This document shows, one piece after another, positions 5,503 through 11,216 of a stretch of 11,216 nucleotides of DNA. The DNA is from Oscillospiraceae bacterium (GTDB taxonomy: Bacteria; Bacillota; Clostridia; Oscillospirales; CAG-272). Under the pieces are notes generated by a model. That model did no database searches, was not told where the DNA came from, and saw only the letters and a list, made by a program, of their open reading frames with translations. The stretch is from NCBI GenBank assembly GCA_015065045.1, contig SVRB01000046.1, forward strand, positions 1 to 11,216, read 5' to 3'. The translations under genes and the position numbers were made by a program. How positions within the stretch are numbered: position 1 is the first letter of the stretch; each line of letters opens with the position of its first letter.

Positions 5503-5691
5503 TTATATTTGTTTTCTTGCTCTTCCGTATTCGTCGTCGAGCTGAAAGTAAGGACAGTTGTTATATCCGCTCGTCAAAAATCTCAGCATTTCGTCCTCAT
5601 CGAGGTTTTTTACGCATTGATAACATTCGTCGTACTCGTCATACATAAAGTAAATACATAATTCGCAAGAGCTTTGAATTTTTTTAGACAT
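5503..5691 (-). CDS. DUF6472-like small Cys-rich protein
   Basis: 62 residues. Cysteines at 9, 12, 23, 26 and 46 form two CxxC pairs plus one, in the frame CELC...CYQC...NNCPYFQL. The segment NLDEDEMLRFL, the NCPYFQLDDEY segment and the RKQI end match a small clostridial family that I recall as DUF6472, usually found as a conserved single-domain protein of about 60 residues. A structural zinc site is likely; the function is not known. AAGGAG lies just upstream of the ATG and the gap to ybaK is 17 nt, so it is co-transcribed with ybaK. It is the last gene of the leftward run. Confidence 0.85.
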   Translation of the reverse strand: MSKKIQSSCELCIYFMYDEYDECYQCVKNLDEDEMLRFLTSGYNNCPYFQLDDEYGRARKQI

Positions 5692-5708
5692 ATATACTCC
5701 TTGAAAAA

Positions 5709-6179
5709 TCAGTTATCGACTATTATGTCAGCAGTTTCAGCGTTTACGAGCTTAATGATGTCAGAGGGGGCAACCTCTACCTGATAGCCTCTTTTTCCTG
5801 CGCTGAAGACGATTTTTTCAAAATTATTAGCGCTTTCGTGAATGACAGTATGAAGCTTCTTTTTCATGCCTACGGGAGAGCATCCTCCGTGGACGTATCC
5901 CGTAAGGCCTAAAAGATCCTTTTGCTTTATCATTTCTATCGACTTGACCTTGACGACCTTTGCTGCTTTTTTTAAGTCGAGAGAACAGTCGACGGGAACA
6001 ACAAAGACGTAGTTTGCCTTTGTGTTTGCAACCGTTACAAGTGTTTTAAACGTTATTTCAGAGGGCTTTCCGACCAATGCTGCTACGTTTTCGCCAACCG
6101 TTTCCTCGGGATTGTATTCGTATGCATTAAATTCAATTTTGTTCTGCGCGAGTATTCGCATTACGTTTGTCTTTTCCAT
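5709..6179 (-). CDS. ybaK: Cys-tRNA(Pro) deacylase, YbaK/EbsC family
   Basis: 156 residues, a standard length for this stand-alone editing domain. The enzyme hydrolyses Cys-tRNA(Pro) made by mischarging of prolyl-tRNA synthetase, acting in the cytoplasm. Visible family marks are FKTLVT with Lys45 (the essential Lys of YbaK), VPVDCSLDLKKAAK (61-74), GYVHGGCSPVGMKKK (94-108, the GGxSPxG loop) and IVFSAGKRGYQVEVAPSD (123-140). It lies 26 nt downstream of the SDR gene and 17 nt upstream of the DUF6472-like gene, all in the same direction. The ribosome site is weak (AAAGAAAGCGAAA). A TATAAT at 6205-6210 overlaps the SDR stop, but I find no matching -35 box. The neighbours share no obvious pathway with it. 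Confidence 0.95.
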   Translation of the reverse strand: MEKTNVMRILAQNKIEFNAYEYNPEETVGENVAALVGKPSEITFKTLVTVANTKANYVFVVPVDCSLDLKKAAKVVKVKSIEMIKQKDLLGLTGYVHGGCSPVGMKKKLHTVIHESANNFEKIVFSAGKRGYQVEVAPSDIIKLVNAETADIIVDN

Positions 6180-6205
6180 ATCGTTTCGCTTTCTTTGTTT
6201 GTATA

Positions 6206-6943
6206 TTATACTACCTGACCGCCGTTGGTGCTGATATTTTGTCCGGTAATATTCTTTGCTTTATCTGAAGCAAGGAATAGGGCGAGTTCAGCCACGTCCT
6301 CAGGGGTGCCGAATCGGTTAAGAGGGATATCTTGTTTTATAAGCTCTAAGTCCTCGTCTGTAAAATCTTTCATCATATCTGTCATAATAACACCGGGGGA
6401 GATGCAGTTCACTCTTATTCCCGACAGTCCAAGCTCTTTTGCAAGAGCTTTTGTGAAGCCTATTACTCCCGCTTTAGCCGCAGAATAATGCACCTCGCAG
6501 GATGCTCCGTCGATCCCCCACATTGATGAAATATTGATTATACTTCCGTTCTTTTCACTGAGCATATATTTAACTGCGTTGTGTGTGCAGTTATATACTC
6601 CGCTGAGGTTGGTTTTTATCATATTATCCCATTCGGATGGAGTAATATCGGTAAAAAGCTTTATCTGACTGATGCCTGCATTGTTTACAAGAGTGTCGAT
6701 CTTGCCGTATTTTTTTACGCAAAAATCAATCAAACCTTTAGCTTCTTCATAGTTACCGACGTCTGCTTTAAAAATCTCGCAAACACAGCCTTGTTTTGTG
6801 AGTGTGTCTTTTAAAAGAACAGCATCGTTTTCGCTTTTGTTATAGTTTATTACAACGTTGTATCCGTTATGGGCAAAGACTTCGGCAATAGCCTTGCCTA
6901 TTCCTTTTGATGCGCCCGTAATAACAGCCGTTTTGTCGTTCAT
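6206..6943 (-). CDS. SDR-family NAD(P)-dependent oxidoreductase, FabG-like
   Basis: 245 residues, the usual length of a classical short-chain dehydrogenase. The Rossmann motif TGASKGIG is at 9-16, DV at 61-62 and NNAG at 87-90. The catalytic tetrad is Asn112, Ser140, Tyr153 and Lys157 (YSAAK). SPGVIMTDM follows at 182-190. The segment VINYNKSEND after strand beta-2 lacks an acidic residue at the end of that strand, which leans towards NADPH. The closest named enzyme is 3-oxoacyl-ACP reductase FabG. There are no fatty-acid genes nearby, so the true substrate may be another ketone or alcohol, and I leave the symbol blank. Its ATG shares one base with the stop of the upstream phosphodiesterase gene (TAATG), so translation is coupled. 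Confidence 0.92.
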   Translation of the reverse strand: MNDKTAVITGASKGIGKAIAEVFAHNGYNVVINYNKSENDAVLLKDTLTKQGCVCEIFKADVGNYEEAKGLIDFCVKKYGKIDTLVNNAGISQIKLFTDITPSEWDNMIKTNLSGVYNCTHNAVKYMLSEKNGSIINISSMWGIDGASCEVHYSAAKAGVIGFTKALAKELGLSGIRVNCISPGVIMTDMMKDFTDEDLELIKQDIPLNRFGTPEDVAELALFLASDKAKNITGQNISTNGGQVV

Positions 6944-7950
6944 TATTTATACTCCTCTAATATGCTTTTGAGAAGCTCGGGATCGTCTGTCATAATGCAG
7001 TCGCATCCAAGCTCGATAAGCTCTCTCATTTCGTCGGGATCGTTTATGGTCCAATATTGAACAGCGATATTTCTTCTGTGAGCTCTGTCTATCAAGGTCT
7101 TTTTGTTTAGATTGACGGTTATGCCAAGGTCATAGCTCGTCGGTATCTGGAGACAAGCAAAATCGCTTGTGTCAAATATATTCACTCCGAGATACTGTGT
7201 GAGAACGAATTTTGCTGCAGTGCCGGTAGGTGCGCCGCGCATGAGAGAGGGGTATTTTGATTTAAGTTCTTTTTCTATCTCATTGTGGAAAGTACCGACT
7301 ACGATGTTGTCTATGTATTCAGGATACTTATTTAAAGTGTCGTTTAATATTTTACAAGCTTTGTATCCAAGCTCGTCGCTGTTTTTAATCTCTACAATGA
7401 AGAGTAAGTCGGGATTTGTTTTGTAAAATTCATCAAAAAGCTTGTCTACTGTAGCAACTTGAAGACCCATAGTTTTGACGTTAGTTGCGTTTTCATAAGG
7501 GCGGTTGCCGTCTTTGTCGGTGAAATAATATCCAAAATTATATTGTTCAAGCTCGGATAAAGTCATATCCTTTATGTAGTGACGTTTTGTTTCGTCCTCG
7601 CATAGCTTTTTAACCTCATCAAGCGAGAGATCGCCGTTGATGTTGCAGGTTTCGTCGATATATTCATCGTGGTTGTATACGAGATAACCGTCTTTTGTGA
7701 TATAGAGGTCACTTTCAATAACGTCTACGTTATACGTATTAACCGCTTCTCTAAATGCGAGCATTGTATTTTCGGGGTTGCATATAGCTCCGCCTCTGTG
7801 TGCCGCGATCATGGGAAGGCTGCCTTTATCGACTGCAAAAGGATTATTTTCGATATTTTTCTTCGGGGGTATAACGTTTATTATTGTCCAGAACAAGACT
7901 AAGCTTGCGAGAATGATGCCGAATATTTTTAGTTTTTTGTGTGATTTCAT
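6943..7950 (-). CDS. Membrane-anchored glycerophosphodiester phosphodiesterase
   Basis: 335 residues. An N-terminal hydrophobic segment (about 9-26) after KSHKKLK has no lipobox or clear cleavage site, so the enzyme is probably anchored with its domain outside the cell. The GDPD domain starts at about 47. HRGG (51-54), NPENT (58-62), ESD with Glu79 and Asp81, His94 (YNHD), EIK (187-189) and QYWTIND (298-304) give all the active-site positions of the family. The enzyme splits glycerophosphodiesters to glycerol-3-phosphate and an alcohol, with lipid or teichoic-acid breakdown products as likely substrates. AAAGGA precedes the ATG. It follows the APH-like gene by 36 nt and overlaps the SDR gene by one base. 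A metal-dependent phosphodiesterase is certain as a family; the exact substrate is not. Confidence 0.93.
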   Translation of the reverse strand: MKSHKKLKIFGIILASLVLFWTIINVIPPKKNIENNPFAVDKGSLPMIAAHRGGAICNPENTMLAFREAVNTYNVDVIESDLYITKDGYLVYNHDEYIDETCNINGDLSLDEVKKLCEDETKRHYIKDMTLSELEQYNFGYYFTDKDGNRPYENATNVKTMGLQVATVDKLFDEFYKTNPDLLFIVEIKNSDELGYKACKILNDTLNKYPEYIDNIVVGTFHNEIEKELKSKYPSLMRGAPTGTAAKFVLTQYLGVNIFDTSDFACLQIPTSYDLGITVNLNKKTLIDRAHRRNIAVQYWTINDPDEMRELIELGCDCIMTDDPELLKSILEEYK

Positions 7951-7986
7951 TTTTTATTTTCCTTTCGTGTATATAAAAATGATTCA

Positions 7987-8772
7987 TTATCCGAACACTT
8001 CTGCGGCGGCGACAATTTTTAGAATATCGGTATTGATTTTGTCGCGCCCGTACGCATCAAGAAAACGGCTGCTGTATTTGTATGTTTTTAGGTTAAACCA
8101 CAAGGTCCAGATGCCCCAAAATATATCAATATGTCTGTCTCCAATACCGCCGTTGCCGAGGTCAATAAATTTTGATATCTTCCAGTTGTCAAGCATAATG
8201 TTTGGTAAACAGTAGTCGCCGTGTATAAGCACGTCTGCTTTCAGTTCGTTCTTTCCATCGTTAAGTACGGCTATTGCTTCATCAGCCGAGCGGTAACCAA
8301 AACTGTCAGGGAAGGCTGATTTGTCGTACGTTCCGTTTTTGTAATTGGTTTCAGCAAGAGCAAGGTAATCTTGGATCCTGTTTTTTACGGGACAGTCGGA
8401 AAAATCAAGCTCGTGGAGCTTTCTTAATTCTGTTGCAATCGTATCACAAAGTTTTATTGGGTCGGAAAGATAGGTTTCGTGTGTACAATCTTCTCCGATT
8501 ACCTTTGCTGTTAAAAGCCAGTCGTAAGTATCGCTTATATAATTCAAAACTTCCGTTCCTAATCCTTTTGAGTAAAAATAGGATGTCATTACAGCTTCTT
8601 TTTTTAGCGAATCCTTTTCTGATTTTTTTAAGAAATATCCGTTGTCTTTGTCAATATAATATACTCTTGCTTCGGGTGAACACGAGCTGTCGTAAATTTT
8701 TGCTCCGATTATAAGCCGTTCTAACTCAGACGGAATATCGTTTGGAATATTTGTCAGTAAAGTTTTTTTCAT
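7987..8772 (-). CDS. APH(3')-like aminoglycoside/small-molecule phosphotransferase
   Basis: 261 residues, near the usual 260-270 of APH(3') enzymes. The Brenner motif HGDYCLPN (184-191) gives catalytic Asp186 and metal ligand Asn191. FIDLGNGGIGDRHIDIFW (202-219) gives metal ligand Asp204 and the DIFW segment. The N-lobe keeps YFLKK (46-50, likely ATP-binding lysine) and Glu59. Leu-His at 119-120 matches the family 'LH' before the core. All kinase residues needed are present, so it should be active. Whether it confers resistance or acts on another hydroxylated compound cannot be read here. AAAAGG precedes the ATG. It sits between a lipoprotein and a phosphodiesterase gene, not on an obvious mobile element, which favours an intrinsic chromosomal gene. 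Confidence 0.9.
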   Translation of the reverse strand: MKKTLLTNIPNDIPSELERLIIGAKIYDSSCSPEARVYYIDKDNGYFLKKSEKDSLKKEAVMTSYFYSKGLGTEVLNYISDTYDWLLTAKVIGEDCTHETYLSDPIKLCDTIATELRKLHELDFSDCPVKNRIQDYLALAETNYKNGTYDKSAFPDSFGYRSADEAIAVLNDGKNELKADVLIHGDYCLPNIMLDNWKISKFIDLGNGGIGDRHIDIFWGIWTLWFNLKTYKYSSRFLDAYGRDKINTDILKIVAAAEVFG

Positions 8773-8786
8773 ATTAACCTTTTTAT

Positions 8787-8814
8787 ATGATATATAGTGG
8801 TTTCTTATTTGTAA
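8787..8814 (-). promoter_or_regulatory. Possible weak promoter of the APH-like gene
   Basis: On the minus strand, TTACAA (8809-8814), a 16-nt spacer and TATCAT (8787-8792) lie in the 48-bp gap between the lipoprotein and kinase genes. No terminator is visible in the gap, so read-through from the lipoprotein gene is equally possible. Confidence 0.35.
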
Positions 8815-8820
8815 TTGTTT

Positions 8821-9336
8821 TTAAGTGTCTATTGCATAAAAATAAAGTGTTTTTGATGTTATGTCGTAGATTGCCAATGTAAAATTCATAGAGTGACGAT
8901 CGAAAATTTTGGAATCATCTTTTTTGTTGTTTTTAAAATCACTATGTCGGTCTATGAAAAAGTAATAACCATTTGATATTTCGGGAATTAACGGATTGTC
9001 GTTTTCGTCCTTTATAAACGATTCCCATGAGTCTCCATTCGGATCAGTTCCGCCATATACGACAACCGTCAGGTTTGGGGTTAAAGGAAAGGGCGACCAA
9101 TCAGTGTTATTTTTTATCTCATTATAGAAACTATCGTCTGAAAAAGTGATTTTACTGTAAGTCTCCCCATCTCCGTGAAAACCACCGTGCGTGTCTGTAT
9201 ATGTTTCAATATTTCCACTTGCAATATCTATTCCAAGCTCATTGGAAATAATCTCTTGATTTGTGGCAGTCCCCGAACATGATACTAAGTTGCATAATAA
9301 GAATATAGCAATTAGAAAAATAAAAGCTTTTTTCAT
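8821..9336 (-). CDS. Putative lipoprotein of unknown function
   Basis: 171 residues from the chosen start. A Lys-Lys start, a hydrophobic core (AFIFLIAIFLLCN) and the lipobox LVSC with Cys20 make a clear lipoprotein signal, so the mature protein is tethered to the outer face of the membrane. The mature part has TDTHGGFHGDGETY (47-60) followed by predicted beta structure and many Asp/Asn residues. I have seen this THGGFHGDG pattern in small Firmicutes lipoproteins without a known function. Two ATGs lie close together. AAAGGA (minus strand, 9343-9348) touches the ATG at 9342 but is 6 nt from the one at 9336, so the latter is preferred. It is the first gene of the leftward run; I find no convincing promoter ahead of it. 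Confidence 0.82.
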   Translation of the reverse strand: MKKAFIFLIAIFLLCNLVSCSGTATNQEIISNELGIDIASGNIETYTDTHGGFHGDGETYSKITFSDDSFYNEIKNNTDWSPFPLTPNLTVVVYGGTDPNGDSWESFIKDENDNPLIPEISNGYYFFIDRHSDFKNNKKDDSKIFDRHSMNFTLAIYDITSKTLYFYAIDT

Positions 9337-9406
9337 TTTCATTCCTTTCAATAGACAAACCGATGCTGCGCGAAAAGTTTTCTTTCATTGTAAACTCCAA
9401 TTTAGA

Positions 9407-9587
9407 ATGATTTGACGGCGCTGCCGTCATGAATTGATGCTCACGCGCTCGCATCATGATTTCTCGTCGGCATTCCGCCTCCTCCATGAATTGAATTGCG
9501 CATCCAACCTTACGCCCCGCAGGGCAATTCATGGCGAAGCCAATTCATGAGTGCAACGCACTCAATTCATGCGCTCGCGCAATTCAT
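9407..9587. repeat. Array of variable hairpins joined by conserved heptamer linkers
   Basis: Eight linkers occur. Four are forward: ATGATTT at 9407 and 9456, ATGAATT at 9429 and 9486. Four are the reverse AATTCAT, starting at 9526, 9542, 9564 and 9581. Between them lie unrelated but self-complementary segments: GACGGC-GCT-GCCGTC (9414-9428), GATGC...GCATC (9436-9455), GCCC-CGCA-GGGC (9514-9525), GGC-GAA-GCC (9533-9541), GAGTGC-AAC-GCACTC (9549-9563) and GCG-CTCG-CGC (9571-9580). The 9463-9485 segment pairs poorly. Linkers flip orientation at the centre, so the whole element is a large imperfect palindrome. It overlaps the last codon positions of the methyltransferase gene. It fills most of the 247-bp gap; 9337-9406 shows nothing else. 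Confidence 0.8.
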
Positions 9588-10927
9588 TGTCGAGTCGGTC
9601 GTGTGAGACACACGACGTTTTCTATATGTCCTGTTCTTGGGAACATATCAAAAGGAGTCACGTCACCGCAGGTGTAACCGAGCTCCGTAAACCATTTAAC
9701 GTCTCTTGCGAGCGTGTCGGGGGAGCAGGATATATAAACGATTCTTTTGATGTTGCTTTCTGCAATTTTTTCCGCAAGTTCTTTTGTAATGCCTTTCCTT
9801 GGAGGGTCGAGGATTACAACGTCGGTGTTTTTTAATATATTATTACTTGTGTCGGTACTGTCAGCGCATATAAATTCTGCGTTTTCTATGCCGTTAATCT
9901 GCATATTGATCTTCGCGTTCTCAATAGCTTCGGGCACGATTTCAACTCCCGTAAGTTTGCAGTCCTTTATTTGCGAAGCAACACAAAGTCCGATCGTTCC
10001 CGTGCCGCAATACAGGTCGGTAATATTCTGACAGTTTTCCGTATTAACAAGCTCTGCTGCTTTGTTGTACAAAAGCTCAGCGCAATCGTGATTTACCTGA
10101 TAGAATGATGCAGGGGAAATACGGAATTTCAGACCGCACAAAACGTCTTCAATGTATTCATTTCCGTATAAAGTAATATATTTGTCACCGAGAATAACGT
10201 TTGTGTTCTTGGGGTTTATATTGAGACATACGCCTTTTAAGCTTTCGATAGCCTTTAATTCTTCAATAAGCTTGTCCGAGTGGGGAAGCGTTTGTCCGTT
10301 AATAACAAGACAAACGTTAATTTCTCCCGTTATTTTGCCTTGGCGGATATAAATATGGCGGAGCAATCCCTTTTGTGTTTCTTCATTGTAGCCTTTGATT
10401 GAATATTTATCGATATGATTTTTTACTATGCGTATTATATCTGAAAAAACCTCGGGCTGTAATACGCAGTTGTAGTTTTCGCATACATTGTGCGTTCTTT
10501 CTGCGTAGAAGCCGATTTTATTTTCGGAATTAACCGGATATTGAGCTTTGTTTCTGTATCTTTCGGTAATGCCTGTTGAAACGACGTCGTTTACTTTTAC
10601 GTCAACGTTGGCTTTTTTAAACTCCGCTTCTACAAATGATTTTTTTAGCTCAAGCTCGTGCTTGTATGAAATGTGCCTGAACGAACATCCGCCGCAGAAT
10701 TTAAAAACAGGACAGTCTTGTTCGGTTCGGTAATCTGATTTTTCTATTATTTCTTCGATCTTGCCGATCAAATAGTTTTTATTGCATTTGATTATTTTAA
10801 CTTTAAGTAAATCTCCCGTTACGCCGCCTTTAACAAAGCATACGATGCCGTTAAGTCTGCAAACGCCGTAACCGAGGTGATTTATAGTGTCGATTTTTGT
10901 TGTATATATCTGATTCTTTTCCGGCAT
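9584..10927 (-). CDS. rlmD: 23S rRNA (uracil-C5)-methyltransferase, TrmA/RlmD family
   Basis: 447 residues, typical of the family. An N-terminal TRAM domain (about 8-60) is followed by iron-sulfur ligands Cys72, Cys78 and Cys81, with Cys154 as the likely fourth. The methyltransferase domain has FYQVN (275-279), the SAM motif DLYCGTGTIGL (304-314), DPPRKG (374-379) and the nucleophile region ISCSPDTLARD (399-409) with Cys401. The general base Glu436 is in HIE. It methylates C5 of a uracil in 23S rRNA (U1939 for RlmD, and U747 too for RlmCD of Firmicutes), so the exact paralogue is uncertain. A GGAG site and a good promoter precede it. The stop codon TGA lies inside the flanking hairpin array, giving an atypical end, TRPTRQ. 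Confidence 0.93.
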   Translation of the reverse strand: MPEKNQIYTTKIDTINHLGYGVCRLNGIVCFVKGGVTGDLLKVKIIKCNKNYLIGKIEEIIEKSDYRTEQDCPVFKFCGGCSFRHISYKHELELKKSFVEAEFKKANVDVKVNDVVSTGITERYRNKAQYPVNSENKIGFYAERTHNVCENYNCVLQPEVFSDIIRIVKNHIDKYSIKGYNEETQKGLLRHIYIRQGKITGEINVCLVINGQTLPHSDKLIEELKAIESLKGVCLNINPKNTNVILGDKYITLYGNEYIEDVLCGLKFRISPASFYQVNHDCAELLYNKAAELVNTENCQNITDLYCGTGTIGLCVASQIKDCKLTGVEIVPEAIENAKINMQINGIENAEFICADSTDTSNNILKNTDVVILDPPRKGITKELAEKIAESNIKRIVYISCSPDTLARDVKWFTELGYTCGDVTPFDMFPRTGHIENVVCLTRPTRQ

Positions 10928-10980
10928 AGTAAATCTCCGCTGTAAAAAGTATTTGTATCAAAAAAGTCTTCCAATATATA

Positions 10981-11009
10981 ATTATATAATATTTTTTCGC
11001 GCTTGTAAA
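10981..11009 (-). promoter_or_regulatory. Promoter of the rRNA methyltransferase gene
   Basis: On the minus strand, TTTACA (11004-11009), a 17-nt spacer and TATAAT (10981-10986). The leader to the ATG at 10927 is about 47 nt and contains the GGAG ribosome site. Confidence 0.75.
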
Positions 11010-11036
11010 TATATATGTAAAAAATAGGGAAAACTG

Positions 11037-11065
11037 TTGACAAAATACAAAGGACATGCTATAAT
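11037..11065 (+). promoter_or_regulatory. Perfect extended -10 promoter of rpmG
   Basis: TTGACA (11037-11042), a 17-nt spacer and TATAAT (11060-11065) with an upstream TGC extension (11057-11059). It is divergent from the methyltransferase promoter, with 27 nt between the two -35 boxes. The strength fits a ribosomal-protein operon. Confidence 0.92.
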
Positions 11066-11071
11066 CGAATT

Positions 11072-11096
11072 ACCTCTGCGGAGAGGTCTTTTTTTT
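11072..11096 (+). promoter_or_regulatory. 5'-terminal stem-loop plus T8 tract in the rpmG leader
   Basis: ACCTCT-GCGG-AGAGGT (11072-11087) is followed by C and eight T's. It has the form of an intrinsic terminator, but the stem starts about 7 nt after the -10 box, at the expected first transcribed base. A second hairpin, GAATAC-GAT-GTATTC (11135-11149), lies between it and the ribosome site (GGGAGG, 11157-11162). A protective 5' hairpin or an early attenuation or slippage site is possible. Confidence 0.6.
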
Positions 11097-11171
11097 GTCG
11101 CGTATTTCTTCGTGTGAGGGAGATAAAATTTTAGGAATACGATGTATTCTGTTATCGGGAGGTGTCTCTGA

Positions 11172-11216
11172 ATGGCTCAGGGAAATAGAGTTAGAATTAC
11201 ACTGGCATGCAGCGAA
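11172..11216 (+). CDS. rpmG: Ribosomal protein L33 (bL33), 5' end only
   Basis: Only 15 codons fit in the window: MAQGNRVRITLACSE. This is the conserved N-terminus of bacterial L33, a small zinc-ribbon or zinc-free protein of about 50 residues in the large subunit. ACSE matches the place where the Cys-bearing form has 'ACxEC', so the first Cys of the CxxC pair is present at position 13. GGGAGG precedes the ATG. In Clostridia rpmG commonly leads secE-nusG-rplKA, and the strong promoter would suit that, but those genes lie outside the window. Confidence 0.9.
   Translation, partial: MAQGNRVRITLACSE

Noticed and set aside
6205..6233. Separate promoter for ybaK based on a TATAAT at 6205-6210
   Set aside because: No -35 box is found at 16-18 nt and the -10 overlaps the stop of the upstream gene, so read-through from the SDR gene is more likely.
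9349..9351. TTG start giving a lipoprotein with MKGMKMKK N-terminus
   Set aside because: The AAAGGA ribosome site lies after this codon; the ATG at 9336 has correct spacing and a standard signal peptide.
9387..9415. Promoter for the lipoprotein gene using TACAAT at 9387-9392
   Set aside because: The -35 position matches only two of six consensus bases and falls at the edge of the repeat array.
9239..9532. A leftward 97-codon frame across the hairpin array and the lipoprotein start
   Set aside because: Its sequence comes largely from the repeat array and it overlaps the signal peptide coding region of the lipoprotein in another frame. No family resemblance is visible.
9407..9587. CRISPR array
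   Set aside because: The linkers are only 7 nt, invert at the centre, and the inserts are palindromic and of unequal length; no cas gene is visible.

Overview
The window looks like chromosomal DNA from a low-GC gut-type member of the Clostridia (Oscillospiraceae/Ruminococcaceae-like). I infer this from the AT-rich base composition, the strong AGGAGG-type ribosome binding sites, the many near-perfect SigA promoters, a small Cys-rich protein that I recognise as DUF6472-like, and an L33 start (MAQGNRVRITLACSE) typical of Clostridia. No taxon-specific marker is complete, so the assignment stays general.

Left part (1-1868): an accessory module built like a phage or integrative-element switch. A leftward XRE/S24-type repressor (cut by the window edge) faces a rightward set of small genes: a membrane protein, a 59-residue acidic protein and a 68-residue Cys-rich protein. 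A further small membrane protein follows with its own promoter. The repressor and the rightward set have divergent promoters, and three copies of a CTAC-N5-GTAG-like dyad sit on top of them. Strong hairpin terminators separate the units. A 167-bp palindromic MITE-like repeat follows (1931-2097).

Middle part (2098-5500): a three-gene leftward operon, transcribed in the order cyclase-family protein, AAC(3)-family acetyltransferase, TIM-barrel (xylose-isomerase-like) protein, faces a divergent LysR regulator. The two promoters between them have their -35 boxes inside one inverted repeat, TGCAAT-N14-ATTGCA, which is the likely LysR site. The operon is unusual. The cyclase and the TIM-barrel protein have both lost most of the metal ligands of their families, and the acetyltransferase carries two C-terminal CHx3Cx2C clusters. 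It is the best candidate for an undescribed system here.

Right-middle part (5503-9336): a leftward run of closely spaced genes, in transcription order a lipoprotein, an APH(3')-like kinase, a membrane-anchored glycerophosphodiester phosphodiesterase, an SDR oxidoreductase (1-nt overlap with the previous gene), a YbaK/EbsC Cys-tRNA(Pro) deacylase and the DUF6472-like protein. The run ends at a bidirectional terminator shared with lysR.

Right end (9407-11216): a 181-bp array of alternating heptamers and variable hairpins, four linkers in each orientation. It supplies the stop codon of a TrmA/RlmD-family rRNA uracil methyltransferase. That gene is divergent from rpmG (ribosomal protein L33), which starts at the window edge behind a perfect extended -10 promoter with a stem-loop at the predicted first transcribed base.
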